Of a stretch of DNA of 64,000 nucleotides, positions 51,549 through 60,238 are shown in pieces; within the stretch, counting starts at the first letter, position 1; each line of letters starts with the position of its first letter. The notes below the pieces were generated by a model. The model was not told the DNA's origin and did no database searches. It saw only the letters and a program-made list of their open reading frames with translations. A program made the position numbers and the translations under genes. The stretch comes from CAYMQB01 sp964392665 (GTDB lineage Bacteria > Hydrothermota > E44-bin80), in the NCBI GenBank assembly GCA_964392665.1, contig CAYMQB010000004.1, positions 33,689-97,688 on the forward strand, written 5' to 3'.

Positions 51549-54500
51549 ATGATTCGAGTTTTGTTGCTTTTACTTTTCTGCAACTCTCTTTTTGGTTGGG
51601 AGAATGTGAAGAAGCTGAATTACATTGACCCATTCGGACGGCAAGCTATGTCATATACCGAATGGAAATCAACAACGACCGAAGAATTTTCCCGTCTTGG
51701 CAATGCTTATGTTTCAAAAACAAAACACCGCGCCCCTCTTATCAACATCTTGCTCTATGCACCTTTGTATGCGGAGACCATTGACTCAATAAATGTATAC
51801 ATTTCCGACCTTGAAAATGAAGGTTACAGCGTGCAGCTGGATACTATGAGAGGAACAGATCCTCTCACTGTAAGAAACCATCTGGATTCTCTTCTTTCAA
51901 GTGAACTTAAAGGAGCAGTCTTTATCGGTGAAATCCCTTTTGCCTGGTATGAAATGTCAAGTGCCGAAGGAAGGGAAGAATTCCCGATAGAACTTTACCT
52001 TATGGATCTCGATGGAAACTGGATAGATAGCGATGCTAACGGTCTTTTTGACGACCACACTGGAAATAAGGCACCGGAAATCTGGACAGCCAGGATCTAC
52101 GCACGTTCGATAACCTGGGGAAATGAAGCATACCTTGTAAACAATTACCTTTCAAAGGCTCACAAGTATAGAATGGGAGGTTTCAATACTCCGCAAAAAG
52201 CACTTGCTTATGTGGACGATGACTGGTACGGTTTTGGAGACTGCGACCTCGACTTACTCTATGATACGGTCGATGTCGTTAGAAACTATAACACCACGGT
52301 AGCAAGTGACTTTAGAATGAGATTTAACGATGCATACGAATGGGTGCAGATATGTAGTCACTCCTCACCCTGGGGTAATACTTTCAAAAATACTTCGGGA
52401 TTTGCAGGAACAGTGTTCAACTTCGAATACTGGTTCGCTAATCCGGAGTTTCTTTTCCTCAATCTTTTCCAATGCAGTGGAACAAGATTCTTTGAGGAGA
52501 ATTATGCAGGTGGCTGTTACATATTCGGTCCGACAAACTCACTCATTGCGATCGGTTCTGACAAAGTAGGTAGTATGCTTCACTTCGACGATTTTTATGG
52601 TCCTCTTGCGGGCGGTATCTCAATTGGAGAAGCGTTCAAGGAATGGTTTACCCAATGGGGTATCACAGATCCTTCCTGGTTCTATGGAATGGTAATCTGT
52701 GGAGACCCAACACTCAAGACAAAACAGAGTACTCCAGGATTCGGCATAGCAAGAAAAAAAGGCAAAAATATCAATACGCCATGCTCTTGGTCAAATCCCG
52801 AACCAATAGACACCGATCCTGAAACCGATGGTTATCTTGATGTTGCAAAGGATGGACAGGGACGTATATGGGCAACCTGGGTTACGGGAAGGTCACAGTC
52901 CAATGGAAGAACAGAAGTATGCGTTTCGAACTATGATAACGGTTCTTGGAATTCACCCGAGATTATTGATCCCTTTATTTACTGGGATTTCTTCCCTGCC
53001 CTCTGCGCCGACTCTTCAGGTCGAATGTGGATTTCCTGGGCAAGAGCGTATGGAAGAAACTACGATATTTTTGCCTCTTACTACGACGCCGGGTGGAGCA
53101 CTCCTGACCGTATAAGCAGTAAGGCAACAGATGCAATGGTTCCGGCAATGACACTTGATGGAAGCGGAAGATTATGGATAACGCTCGAAAGGTGGAATCA
53201 CTTGAACGGGGACATATACTGCCGATATAATGACGGAACTTCATGGCAATCTATGTTTGCCGTCACGGTTAACCCGGCAAACGATTATAAACCAAGAATG
53301 GCAACTGACAGCACAGGTATGGCATGGACAACCTGGTGCAGTGAAAGATGGCAAAACAATAGAAATATATATGTTAAAAACTACAATGAATCATCCGGGC
53401 ACTGGGAAAATATAAGGAGAATTACAGGCAATACTGCGCAGGACCAGGACCCTGTTATTTCAGTGGACGGCGACGGGACTATCTGGGTTGCCTGGACCAC
53501 CGGGAGAAATGGAAATCCTGACATATACGAAAGTCACTATGACGGTATTTCCTGGACGAATTCCCATTCAGTAATATCTGATTCATCAAGAGACGAACAC
53601 GCTGAATTTGCTGTTGACCAGGATGGATATCTCTGGTGCATCTGGCAATCCGACAGAACAGGGGACTGGGAAATCTATGCGAAATACTACAAAGACGGTG
53701 AGTGGGGTGATTCCATGAATATCTCGCAGAATGTAGGAAAGGACATTTTCCCGAAAACAGCACTCGATGATTCCGGAAACATCTGGGTACTCTGGCAGAG
53801 TGATAGAGACGGAAACTGGAACATCTATGCATCACATATTCTTTCTGACTTAATTCCACCGACACTAACGGTGACCATGCCTAATGGAGGAGAAGTCTGG
53901 AATATCGGAGAGGTAGATACGATAACATGGATTGCTTCCGATAATATCGCCGTCGATTCTATTTCAATCCTCTATTCGACAAACGGCGGAAGCGATTGGA
54001 ACACAATAAGCACAGGAGAAACGAACGATTCGATTTATGAATGGACCATTCCTCAAACACCTTCGACTAATTGTCTTGTCAAGATAATTGCATACGATGG
54101 ATTTCCCAACAGCACAGAGGATATCTCTGACAATACTTTCACCATTCACGATGCAATTCCACCAACAACCGTGATGCACTATCCCAACGGAGGCGAAATA
54201 TTAAGTATTGGAATTATGGACACCATAAGATGGTTTGCTTCTGATAATATCGGTGTCGATTCCGTTCGTCTTGAATACTCAACAAATGGTGGCACTGACT
54301 GGGTCTATGTAGCAAGTCCTCCAGGAATCGATACAATGTATGAATGGACTATTCCACCCACTCCCTCAACACAATGTCTGATGAAGGTTAAAGCATTTGA
54401 TGCCTCTCTTAATATGGCTGAAGACGAATCTGATTCCATGTTCGAAATTAGAGACGATTCATTACCTCTAATCACTGTACTTGAACCTAATGGTGGAGAA

Positions 54501-55055
54501 GTCTGGGTATACAATGAAGTGCACGATATCCTCTGGGATTCTGATGATAACGTTGGCATCGACAGCCTTAATATAACACTTTCCCTTGACGGAGGAGCAA
54601 CTTACCCGATATTCGTAACACATGTAGTAGGAAACGATTCGGTTTTTCACTGGACGATTCCCGAGACAACCTCTACGGAATGTCTCATCAAGGTCGAAGG
54701 ATATGATGGAGCATTAAATATTGCGTCCGATATCAGTGATAGTTTATTCACTATTGCCCTGACCGGGGTTTATGGAAGCCAAATATTGTTGCCCTCGGTA
54801 ACTATGTTGAACTCCATAAGACCGAATCCGTTCCATAACAGAGCACGTATCAATCTCCAGATTGCAGAAAAAACACCTGTCAGTGCTCGACTCTACGATA
54901 TCAGGGGTAGACTCATCGAGAACATCAAAGAAGAAACTTACTTACCCGGTTATTATTCCATCGAGATGAACGAACCATTGCCTTCTGGCGTATACTTCAT
55001 AAAAGTTGCGGCTGGAGAAAAAATCTGGATAAGAAAACTAATACAAATAAAATAA
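51549..55055 (+). CDS. Secreted C25 (gingipain-like) cysteine peptidase with propeller, Ig-like repeats and sorting domain
   Basis: A 1168-residue secreted protein with a signal peptide (MIRVLLLLLFCNSLFG). Residues 60-390 fit the caspase-like C25 fold, with the likely catalytic pair His271 (VQICSHSSPWG) and Cys309 (LFLNLFQCSGTRF). Residues 400-770 are Asp-box-like propeller blades (e.g. GRIWATWVTGRSQ, GRMWISWARAY). Three Ig-like repeats follow (about 775-1070), each opening PNGGEVW/PNGGEIL and containing a TIxWxASDN strand. The last 80 residues are a sorting domain (RPNPFHNRARINLQIAEKTP, YDIRGRLIENI, GVYFIKV). C25 enzymes are exported by type IX secretion. AGGAGGTTGAG precedes the ATG. Protease activity is inferred from these residues. 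Confidence 0.87.
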   Translation: MIRVLLLLLFCNSLFGWENVKKLNYIDPFGRQAMSYTEWKSTTTEEFSRLGNAYVSKTKHRAPLINILLYAPLYAETIDSINVYISDLENEGYSVQLDTMRGTDPLTVRNHLDSLLSSELKGAVFIGEIPFAWYEMSSAEGREEFPIELYLMDLDGNWIDSDANGLFDDHTGNKAPEIWTARIYARSITWGNEAYLVNNYLSKAHKYRMGGFNTPQKALAYVDDDWYGFGDCDLDLLYDTVDVVRNYNTTVASDFRMRFNDAYEWVQICSHSSPWGNTFKNTSGFAGTVFNFEYWFANPEFLFLNLFQCSGTRFFEENYAGGCYIFGPTNSLIAIGSDKVGSMLHFDDFYGPLAGGISIGEAFKEWFTQWGITDPSWFYGMVICGDPTLKTKQSTPGFGIARKKGKNINTPCSWSNPEPIDTDPETDGYLDVAKDGQGRIWATWVTGRSQSNGRTEVCVSNYDNGSWNSPEIIDPFIYWDFFPALCADSSGRMWISWARAYGRNYDIFASYYDAGWSTPDRISSKATDAMVPAMTLDGSGRLWITLERWNHLNGDIYCRYNDGTSWQSMFAVTVNPANDYKPRMATDSTGMAWTTWCSERWQNNRNIYVKNYNESSGHWENIRRITGNTAQDQDPVISVDGDGTIWVAWTTGRNGNPDIYESHYDGISWTNSHSVISDSSRDEHAEFAVDQDGYLWCIWQSDRTGDWEIYAKYYKDGEWGDSMNISQNVGKDIFPKTALDDSGNIWVLWQSDRDGNWNIYASHILSDLIPPTLTVTMPNGGEVWNIGEVDTITWIASDNIAVDSISILYSTNGGSDWNTISTGETNDSIYEWTIPQTPSTNCLVKIIAYDGFPNSTEDISDNTFTIHDAIPPTTVMHYPNGGEILSIGIMDTIRWFASDNIGVDSVRLEYSTNGGTDWVYVASPPGIDTMYEWTIPPTPSTQCLMKVKAFDASLNMAEDESDSMFEIRDDSLPLITVLEPNGGEVWVYNEVHDILWDSDDNVGIDSLNITLSLDGGATYPIFVTHVVGNDSVFHWTIPETTSTECLIKVEGYDGALNIASDISDSLFTIALTGVYGSQILLPSVTMLNSIRPNPFHNRARINLQIAEKTPVSARLYDIRGRLIENIKEETYLPGYYSIEMNEPLPSGVYFIKVAAGEKIWIRKLIQIK

Positions 55056-55394
55056 GTAATTGGAAAAATACCCTCGCAATGACATTTTCTCTTATCATTG
55101 CGAGGGAGATACTCCCGTGAAACTTCATCTTTCAACCTAACTCTTAACCCTCTCCCGTAAATAATCAGTAAACACCGTTACATTCTCCTCTAAGGGTGTC
55201 ATTGCGAGTAACTCTTCTTGCCCTGTGTCATAACATTATGCACAAAACATTTTCCTATTACACGGGGCTTGCTCCACAAATGCGAAGCAATCCCCTATTC
55301 GCTCCCAGTCAATATGAGATTGCCACGCCTTTACTTCGTTCAGACTCGCAATGACGGGGTTTACTGACTACTTACCCTCTCCCTTCCAGCTTAG
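55056..55394. repeat. 339-bp convergent gap with two palindromic elements
   Basis: This stretch between convergent genes has no ORF. A perfect 12-bp inverted repeat, CCCTCGCAATGA (55071-55082) with TCATTGCGAGGG (55095-55106), can act as a two-way terminator. A second element runs 55198-55355, bounded by GTCATTGCGAG and CTCGCAATGAC (exact 11-bp inverted repeat), with internal ATGCGAAGCAATCCC and GAGATTGCCACGCC. This 'CATTGCGAG' repeat type is widespread in intergenic DNA of unrelated bacteria and is probably a non-autonomous palindromic element. Confidence 0.7.
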
Positions 55395-56498
55395 CTACTT
55401 CCCGTATTTTCTTGCTCCGAATTTGGTCAAAATGACTCCACCAAATCCAATCATCCAGGCAATGTAGCTAATTACAAAACCAAGCACTTTTATTAATCCG
55501 CCGATTACTGCAAATGGTCCTCCCGGGATTGCTATAAGACTACCCAGGAATGCTATAATTTCGATCACAACAAGACCTATTAATGCAAGGAGATACGGTG
55601 ACTTATCCTTCCAACCCTTTTTCCTTGCCGCAATACTTCCAATAGTGTATGAAATACCCGTATAACCGAAAATCACCCCTGCAATTATTACGATCCAGAG
55701 AATGGGAATTAATGGTATTCCAATTATGATCACCGCAAGCAGTACAGTAAGAGGAACAATAATTAGAGCACCAATAAATCCGGCAAGGGCAGATTTCCAG
55801 AAATGATTCTCTATCGCATCTGAAACCTTTTCAACTCCGCCCTTAAAGAAAAGAATAATTAGTAAAACAAAAACAATGAGAGCGACGATCTTAATAAGCT
55901 GTAAACCAAATCCCATTGAGCGCTTTGCGATAGGATGAATGTAGGGATGATACGGTACACCTACCTTAGGGATGCCAACAAACTTAAAAGCAAAAGGGAG
56001 AATGGAGCGGATTATTGGAAGAGAAATACTCGTTTCTTCACCTCCAACTCTTGCACCCTTTGCACGAGAAATCCTACCTCCAACCGAAACAAGATCGCCA
56101 TTAATAACGGCAGTGCCTTCAATATCTGCATTTCCTCCAATTACTGTCGCATCACCATGAACATATCCTGAGACAAAAAGATTTCCACCAATGCAAACAG
56201 CATCTCCCTCAACAAAACCAATAACATCAAGATTGCCGTTTATGACTACAGCATCCCCTCGTATCGTATCTTCTGCTAACACAGTAAGGTCTTCTCCCAT
56301 TCTTACTGTTTGACTTTCATCTTCGACTTCTAAGGAGAAATCTTTTTCCTTCTCGATATCCTCGGTCTTCTTAATTATCTTCACCTTCTTAATCTCAATT
56401 GTGTCTTCATCTGCATCCTGAACATCCGCTGCCGAAGGAAGCGAAAAGGAAATAATTAAAAGAGCACATATTGCAAGAATGAATCTTACATTTTTCAT
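55395..56498 (-). CDS. Bactofilin-like (polymer-forming cytoskeletal) membrane protein
   Basis: A 367-residue protein. Seen: a signal-anchor (RFILAICALLIISFSLPSAA), then a short parallel beta-helix (about residues 65-150). Its repeated steps are ALEDTIRGDAVVING-, GDAVCIGGNLFVSG-, GDATVIGGNADIEG- and NGDLVSVGGRI-like, the bactofilin pattern. About five hydrophobic helices follow from residue 190 to the end. Bactofilins polymerise and shape the cell envelope. This membrane-linked form resembles 'integral membrane CcmA-like' proteins. It lies 33 bp after the gene for a small membrane protein and ends an operon with an ECF sigma factor. Confidence 0.78.
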   Translation of the reverse strand: MKNVRFILAICALLIISFSLPSAADVQDADEDTIEIKKVKIIKKTEDIEKEKDFSLEVEDESQTVRMGEDLTVLAEDTIRGDAVVINGNLDVIGFVEGDAVCIGGNLFVSGYVHGDATVIGGNADIEGTAVINGDLVSVGGRISRAKGARVGGEETSISLPIIRSILPFAFKFVGIPKVGVPYHPYIHPIAKRSMGFGLQLIKIVALIVFVLLIILFFKGGVEKVSDAIENHFWKSALAGFIGALIIVPLTVLLAVIIIGIPLIPILWIVIIAGVIFGYTGISYTIGSIAARKKGWKDKSPYLLALIGLVVIEIIAFLGSLIAIPGGPFAVIGGLIKVLGFVISYIAWMIGFGGVILTKFGARKYGK

Positions 56499-56531
56499 TG
56501 TTATCCTCCTTTCTTATTAATAACTTCTTTT

Positions 56532-57011
56532 TTATCGCAACTTAACAAGGATTGTCTCCTTTTGTATTCTTTCCTTCATTAACCCTAAGAAAACGAGAAT
56601 TAGTATAGAACATACGAAAGAAAAACCAAACAGCATCCATGGATTTGTGAAAGCGAACAATACATCTTGCAGATGTCTCCCAGCCTTAATAACACTTATA
56701 AACTGAAGAAGTTTTTCGTAAACAAGCGACATATATTTCAGCAGAGCTTCCAGACTGAAATTCCCTGCAAACTTATGAAACAATCGTTGAACAAACAGAT
56801 ACATAGCTCCCGTAAAGATGAATAAACCAACAAGCGATAATATTCTCTTATGAAGCGGAAAGTAAAAAATCCCCAATTCTCTATAAAGTTCCTTCTTTAA
56901 TTTACGCGGTGCTCGAACATCAGGAAGTTCGTTGAGCATCGTCATAAATTCGAAATCTTCCTTGTCGTTTTTTATAATCTCTTTTTGCTTCCTCTTAAGT
57001 TTTTCCCTCAT
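56532..57011 (-). CDS. Small membrane protein, possible anti-sigma factor
   Basis: A 159-residue protein of no family I recognise. The N-terminal 50 residues are cytoplasm-like (REKLKRKQKEIIKNDKEDFE). Two hydrophobic segments follow (ILSLVGLFIFTGAMYLFVQ and WMLFGFSFVCSILILVFLGL), separated by about 50 residues. It lies 1 bp after an ECF sigma gene and before the bactofilin-like gene. Position directly after an ECF sigma gene is typical of anti-sigma factors, which hold the sigma factor at the membrane. No zinc-binding HxxxCxxC motif is seen, so that assignment is inference. Confidence 0.65.
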   Translation of the reverse strand: MREKLKRKQKEIIKNDKEDFEFMTMLNELPDVRAPRKLKKELYRELGIFYFPLHKRILSLVGLFIFTGAMYLFVQRLFHKFAGNFSLEALLKYMSLVYEKLLQFISVIKAGRHLQDVLFAFTNPWMLFGFSFVCSILILVFLGLMKERIQKETILVKLR

Positions 57012-57012
57012 T

Positions 57013-57543
57013 TTATTTTGCCATCCTTTTCTTAAGCTGCGCTCTCGCCCTGTGAAGCCAGACTTTTATCGTTCCGACAGGAATTTCCATTATTTTTGCC
57101 ACATCTTCTATTTTCATTTCCTCCTTGTACTTCAACAGGATAACCATTCTATAATTTTCAGGCAGCTGCTCTATCTCGTGTTCCAATTTCTTTGTTCTTT
57201 CGTCCGCAATTATCCTGTCAATATGGGAAATGAAGGGTTTACCAATATCTTTGTCCACAAGCTGCGACTCACTAATTTTCCCCTTCTTTCGGAGAAAATC
57301 AATTGTGTGATGTGAAGCAATGGTAAAAAGCCAGTTTTTGAATGAGTATCTTTCATCGAATTTGTCCACACTACTAAACGCCTTAATAAAACTCTCCTGT
57401 GTCAGATCCAAAGCATCCTCCTCGTTCCGCACCATCCTGAGCACAAATGAGTATAATCTATCTTCATATTTCTTGACAATCCAGGCGAATTCATTCTTTT
57501 TTCCATTTCTAATCTCTTTTATGACATTTATATCTTCTTTCAA
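57013..57543 (-). CDS. ECF-type RNA polymerase sigma factor
   Basis: A 176-residue sigma-70 family protein. Region 2 is FAWIVKKYEDRLYSFVLRMV with NEEDALDLTQESFIKAF and YSFKNWLFTIASHHTIDFLR. Region 4 is LPENYRMVILLKYKEEMKIE with DVAKIMEIPVGTIKVWLHRA and RAQLKKRM. This is the ECF (group 4) layout with only regions 2 and 4. Start is TTG with AGAAGATAAG before it. The operon continues with a small membrane protein and a bactofilin-like protein, suggesting an envelope-linked stress or shape regulon; this is inference. Confidence 0.93.
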   Translation of the reverse strand: MKEDINVIKEIRNGKKNEFAWIVKKYEDRLYSFVLRMVRNEEDALDLTQESFIKAFSSVDKFDERYSFKNWLFTIASHHTIDFLRKKGKISESQLVDKDIGKPFISHIDRIIADERTKKLEHEIEQLPENYRMVILLKYKEEMKIEDVAKIMEIPVGTIKVWLHRARAQLKKRMAK

Positions 57544-57665
57544 CTTATCTTCTCATCAATAGGTTATACGCAATTTTTCCTTTTTGGTTTCAAAAGAATT
57601 GGTTATTGTGAGTCCCCTGCATTGGTTAGAGCCTGTCCTGACTTTTTCACTTGTCCTTTCGTGTC

Positions 57666-57686
57666 ATGCTGAACTTGTTTCAGCAT
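57666..57686. repeat. Palindrome downstream of tatC
   Basis: ATGCTGAACTTGTTTCAGCAT forms a 9-bp stem (one mismatch) 14 bp after the tatC stop. It belongs to the widespread 'GTCATGCTGAAC...GTTTCAGCAT' repeat type. It may mark the transcript end. Confidence 0.55.
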
Positions 57687-57699
57687 CTCTCAAACGTCG

Positions 57700-58461
57700 T
57701 CATTGAGAGTTCCCCTCGGTCTTTTTTGTTCTCTCAGCAAACACAGATACCCATATGCTGATTTCAAAAAGAAGAATCAAGGGACCAGCCATCAGTAACT
57801 GTGTGAAGACATCGGGAGGAGTGAGCATCGCAGCTGCTATGAAGATGAAAACGACTGCAATTCTCCTGCTTTTTCTCAGGAATCTCGGTTTTAGGATTTT
57901 CATCTTTGTGAGGAAGAAAGATACAACGGGTAACTGGAATATAATGCCGAACGCAAAGAGTATTTTCGTTATAAACGTTATATAGTTCGAAATCGAGAGC
58001 GTAGCCTGCAACTTAGCAGTCTCAAAACTCAGAAGAAATCTTAAACCGACTGGAAGCACAACGAAGTATGCAAAGACCACCCCTGAAAAGAAGAACAATG
58101 ATGAAAAAAGTACCGCCCATATAATATACTTCCGCTCGTGGGCATACAGAGCGGGTTTGACAAATCTCCAGAAATGATAAAAGATGACCGGCAGTGCAAT
58201 GAACAGACCGCAAACAAGGGAGACCTTTAGCTTTGTTACAAAAGCCTCCGTTGGTGCCAGGAAAATCAGTTTACGAATCGGTTCTGTCAAAAATTCTAAC
58301 ACATAGTTAGAAACTGCATAGCCAATTATAGCACATATGATAACTGCAACAAACGAATAAATAATCCTCTTTCTTAGTTCCTCGAGATGCTCGAGGAGCC
58401 CCATTTTCTTCTCTTTTTCCTGTTCGTTTTTTCCCTGATTTTCTTCTGGCATAGAGAACAT
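57700..58461 (-). CDS. tatC: Twin-arginine translocase subunit TatC
   Basis: A 253-residue inner-membrane protein with six hydrophobic segments. Seen: an acidic N-terminus then MGLLEHLEELRKRIIYSFVA, the conserved TatC start (HLEELRxR), EPIRKLIFLAPTEAFVTKLK, and IFYHFWRFVKPALYAHERKY (the FxxFxxPAL-type segment). A closing GIIFQLPVVSFFLTKM and AMLTPPDVFTQLLMAGPLIL follow. TatC recognises twin-arginine signal peptides and exports folded proteins. No tatA or tatB lies in the window. An ATG at 58452 (residue 4) is an alternative start. Confidence 0.95.
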   Translation of the reverse strand: MFSMPEENQGKNEQEKEKKMGLLEHLEELRKRIIYSFVAVIICAIIGYAVSNYVLEFLTEPIRKLIFLAPTEAFVTKLKVSLVCGLFIALPVIFYHFWRFVKPALYAHERKYIIWAVLFSSLFFFSGVVFAYFVVLPVGLRFLLSFETAKLQATLSISNYITFITKILFAFGIIFQLPVVSFFLTKMKILKPRFLRKSRRIAVVFIFIAAAMLTPPDVFTQLLMAGPLILLFEISIWVSVFAERTKKTEGNSQ

Positions 58462-58480
58462 CTCTTTTAAAAATCATCAA

Positions 58481-58509
58481 AATATAACTTCTTAAGGTAT
58501 AAAAGTCAA
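58481..58509 (-). promoter_or_regulatory. tatC promoter
   Basis: On the minus strand the -35 TTGACT (58504-58509) and the -10 TATATT (58481-58486) are 17 bp apart. The -10 box lies 19 bp before the ATG at 58461, leaving a leader of about 12 nt with AAAAGAG. It is divergent from the DUF1846 promoter. Confidence 0.65.
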
Positions 58510-58549
58510 GGGAATTTACCTTTCTTCTCATCCTCGCTTTTAAAATTGT

Positions 58550-58578
58550 TTGACAAGCTTTTCATTTTGTGTTATATA
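58550..58578 (+). promoter_or_regulatory. Promoter of the DUF1846 gene
   Basis: TTGACA (58550-58555) and TATATA (58573-58578) are 17 bp apart. The leader of about 30 nt includes a seven-codon ORF (58589-58612) ending 2 bp before the gene's ATG at 58615. Confidence 0.65.
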
Positions 58579-58614
58579 GTAGCTCCAAATGAGGCAAAGG
58601 TTCCGACAATAGAT

Positions 58615-60126
58615 ATGTCAAATATAGGTTTTGATAACGAAAAATATATAAGGGAACAAACTAAAGCAATTCTTGACCGTGTGACTCAGTTTAACAACAG
58701 GCTTTACCTCGAATTTGGTGGTAAACTGGTTTTTGATTACCATGCCTCACGAGTTCTGCCTGGATTTCATCCCAGTGTAAAGATGCAGTTGCTACAAGAA
58801 CTTAAGGAAAAGGCAAATATTTTATTGTGCATTTATGCGGGAGATATCGAACGAAGAAAAGTAAGGGCTGATTTCGGTATCACTTACGATGTGGATGCTT
58901 TAAGATTAATAGACGATTTAAACAATTGGGGTTTATCTGTCGCGGCTGTTATTATCACTCGCTTTGACAACCAACCGTCTGCCATAATATTTAAGAACAA
59001 ACTGGAACGGAGAGGTATACGGGTTTATACCCACCGGTACACAAAAGGTTATCCTGCGAATGTTGATATGGTTGTTAGTGACGAAGGTTACGGTGCTAAC
59101 AAATATATTAAAACCGACAGACCTTTAGTAATTGTCACCGGACCTGGACCGGGAAGTGGAAAACTGGCTACATGCCTTTCTCAATTATATCACGACTACC
59201 GTCGTGGAGAAAAATCGGGATATGCAAAATTTGAAACATTTCCTATCTGGAATATCCCTTTAAGCCATCCTGCTAATATAGCATATGAAGCAGCTACAGC
59301 CGATATCCATGATTATAATATGATTGATCCATTCCATTTAGAAGCGTATGGTGAAACCGCAACCAATTATAACCGTGATGTGGAAATATTTCCTGTGTTA
59401 CAGCGTATCATAGAAAAGATTGTAGGTAAAGCTTTGTACAAGTCACCAACGGATATGGGTATTAACCGCGCTGGATTTGCTATTGTTGATGATGCAGTTG
59501 TACGACAGGCAGCCAAACAGGAAATAATACGGAGATATTTTCGTTACAAGTGTGAATATGTTATGGGATTTGTGGAAAAAGATACTGTAGAGAGAGTTGA
59601 GCTGTTGATGGCTAAACAGAACATCAAACAGGAAGACCGGGAAGTGGTGGAGCAAGCACGCCGCGCTGCAGTTGAAGCCAGGAAAAAAAACAAAGGTAAC
59701 GAAGGAATTTTCTGTGGTGCAGCTATCCAACTTCATGATGGTTCGATAATTACCGGTAAAAATTCTACAATTATGCATGCTGCATCGAGCCTGGTGCTCA
59801 ATGCGGCAAAAAAACTTGCGGATATTCCTGACAAAATACACCTGCTTTCCCTAACGGTAATCGAATCAATTGCAAATCTGGATAAACATATTTTAAATAA
59901 AAGGTCTGCAAGTCTTGACCTGGAAGAAACCCTTATCGCTCTGAGCATCAGTGCAACAACAAATCCAACAGCTCAACTGGTGTTAGAAAAATTGAGAGAA
60001 TTAAGAGAGTGTGAAATTCATATGACTCATATACCTACACCAGGGGATGAAGAAGGTTTGCGTAAACTGGGAGTGAATTTGACCACCGATCCGAATTTTT
60101 CTACAAACAGCCTGTTTGTTTCATAA
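58615..60126 (+). CDS. DUF1846 family protein
   Basis: A 503-residue cytoplasmic protein of the DUF1846 family, which is conserved mainly in Firmicutes and Actinobacteria and whose function is unknown. Seen: NEKYIREQTKAILDRVTQFN at the N-terminus, ILLCIYAGDIERRKVRADFG, and a Gly-rich phosphate-binding-like loop LVIVTGPGPGSGKLATCLSQ near residue 175. The C-terminal part has IHMTHIPTPGDEEGLRKLGV. Start choice: the ATG at 58615; the earlier in-frame ATG at 58546 precedes the promoter. Arginine codons are often CGN (CGT, CGG, CGC), unlike the AGA/AGG-rich neighbours, which suggests acquisition from another genome. Confidence 0.9.
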   Translation: MSNIGFDNEKYIREQTKAILDRVTQFNNRLYLEFGGKLVFDYHASRVLPGFHPSVKMQLLQELKEKANILLCIYAGDIERRKVRADFGITYDVDALRLIDDLNNWGLSVAAVIITRFDNQPSAIIFKNKLERRGIRVYTHRYTKGYPANVDMVVSDEGYGANKYIKTDRPLVIVTGPGPGSGKLATCLSQLYHDYRRGEKSGYAKFETFPIWNIPLSHPANIAYEAATADIHDYNMIDPFHLEAYGETATNYNRDVEIFPVLQRIIEKIVGKALYKSPTDMGINRAGFAIVDDAVVRQAAKQEIIRRYFRYKCEYVMGFVEKDTVERVELLMAKQNIKQEDREVVEQARRAAVEARKKNKGNEGIFCGAAIQLHDGSIITGKNSTIMHAASSLVLNAAKKLADIPDKIHLLSLTVIESIANLDKHILNKRSASLDLEETLIALSISATTNPTAQLVLEKLRELRECEIHMTHIPTPGDEEGLRKLGVNLTTDPNFSTNSLFVS

Positions 60127-60238
60127 TGTCATATCAAGAACACCTGAATAGATTCACAGGGTCTGTTCTCCTGAGCCCCTGTCACCCGAGGCTCCTGTCC
60201 ACAGAAGCCTTGGCTTAGGTGTATTAGCATAGACGAAA

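Noticed and set aside
58546..58614. Extended N-terminus of the DUF1846 protein
   Set aside because: The upstream ATG precedes the promoter -10 box, so it would not be in the transcript.
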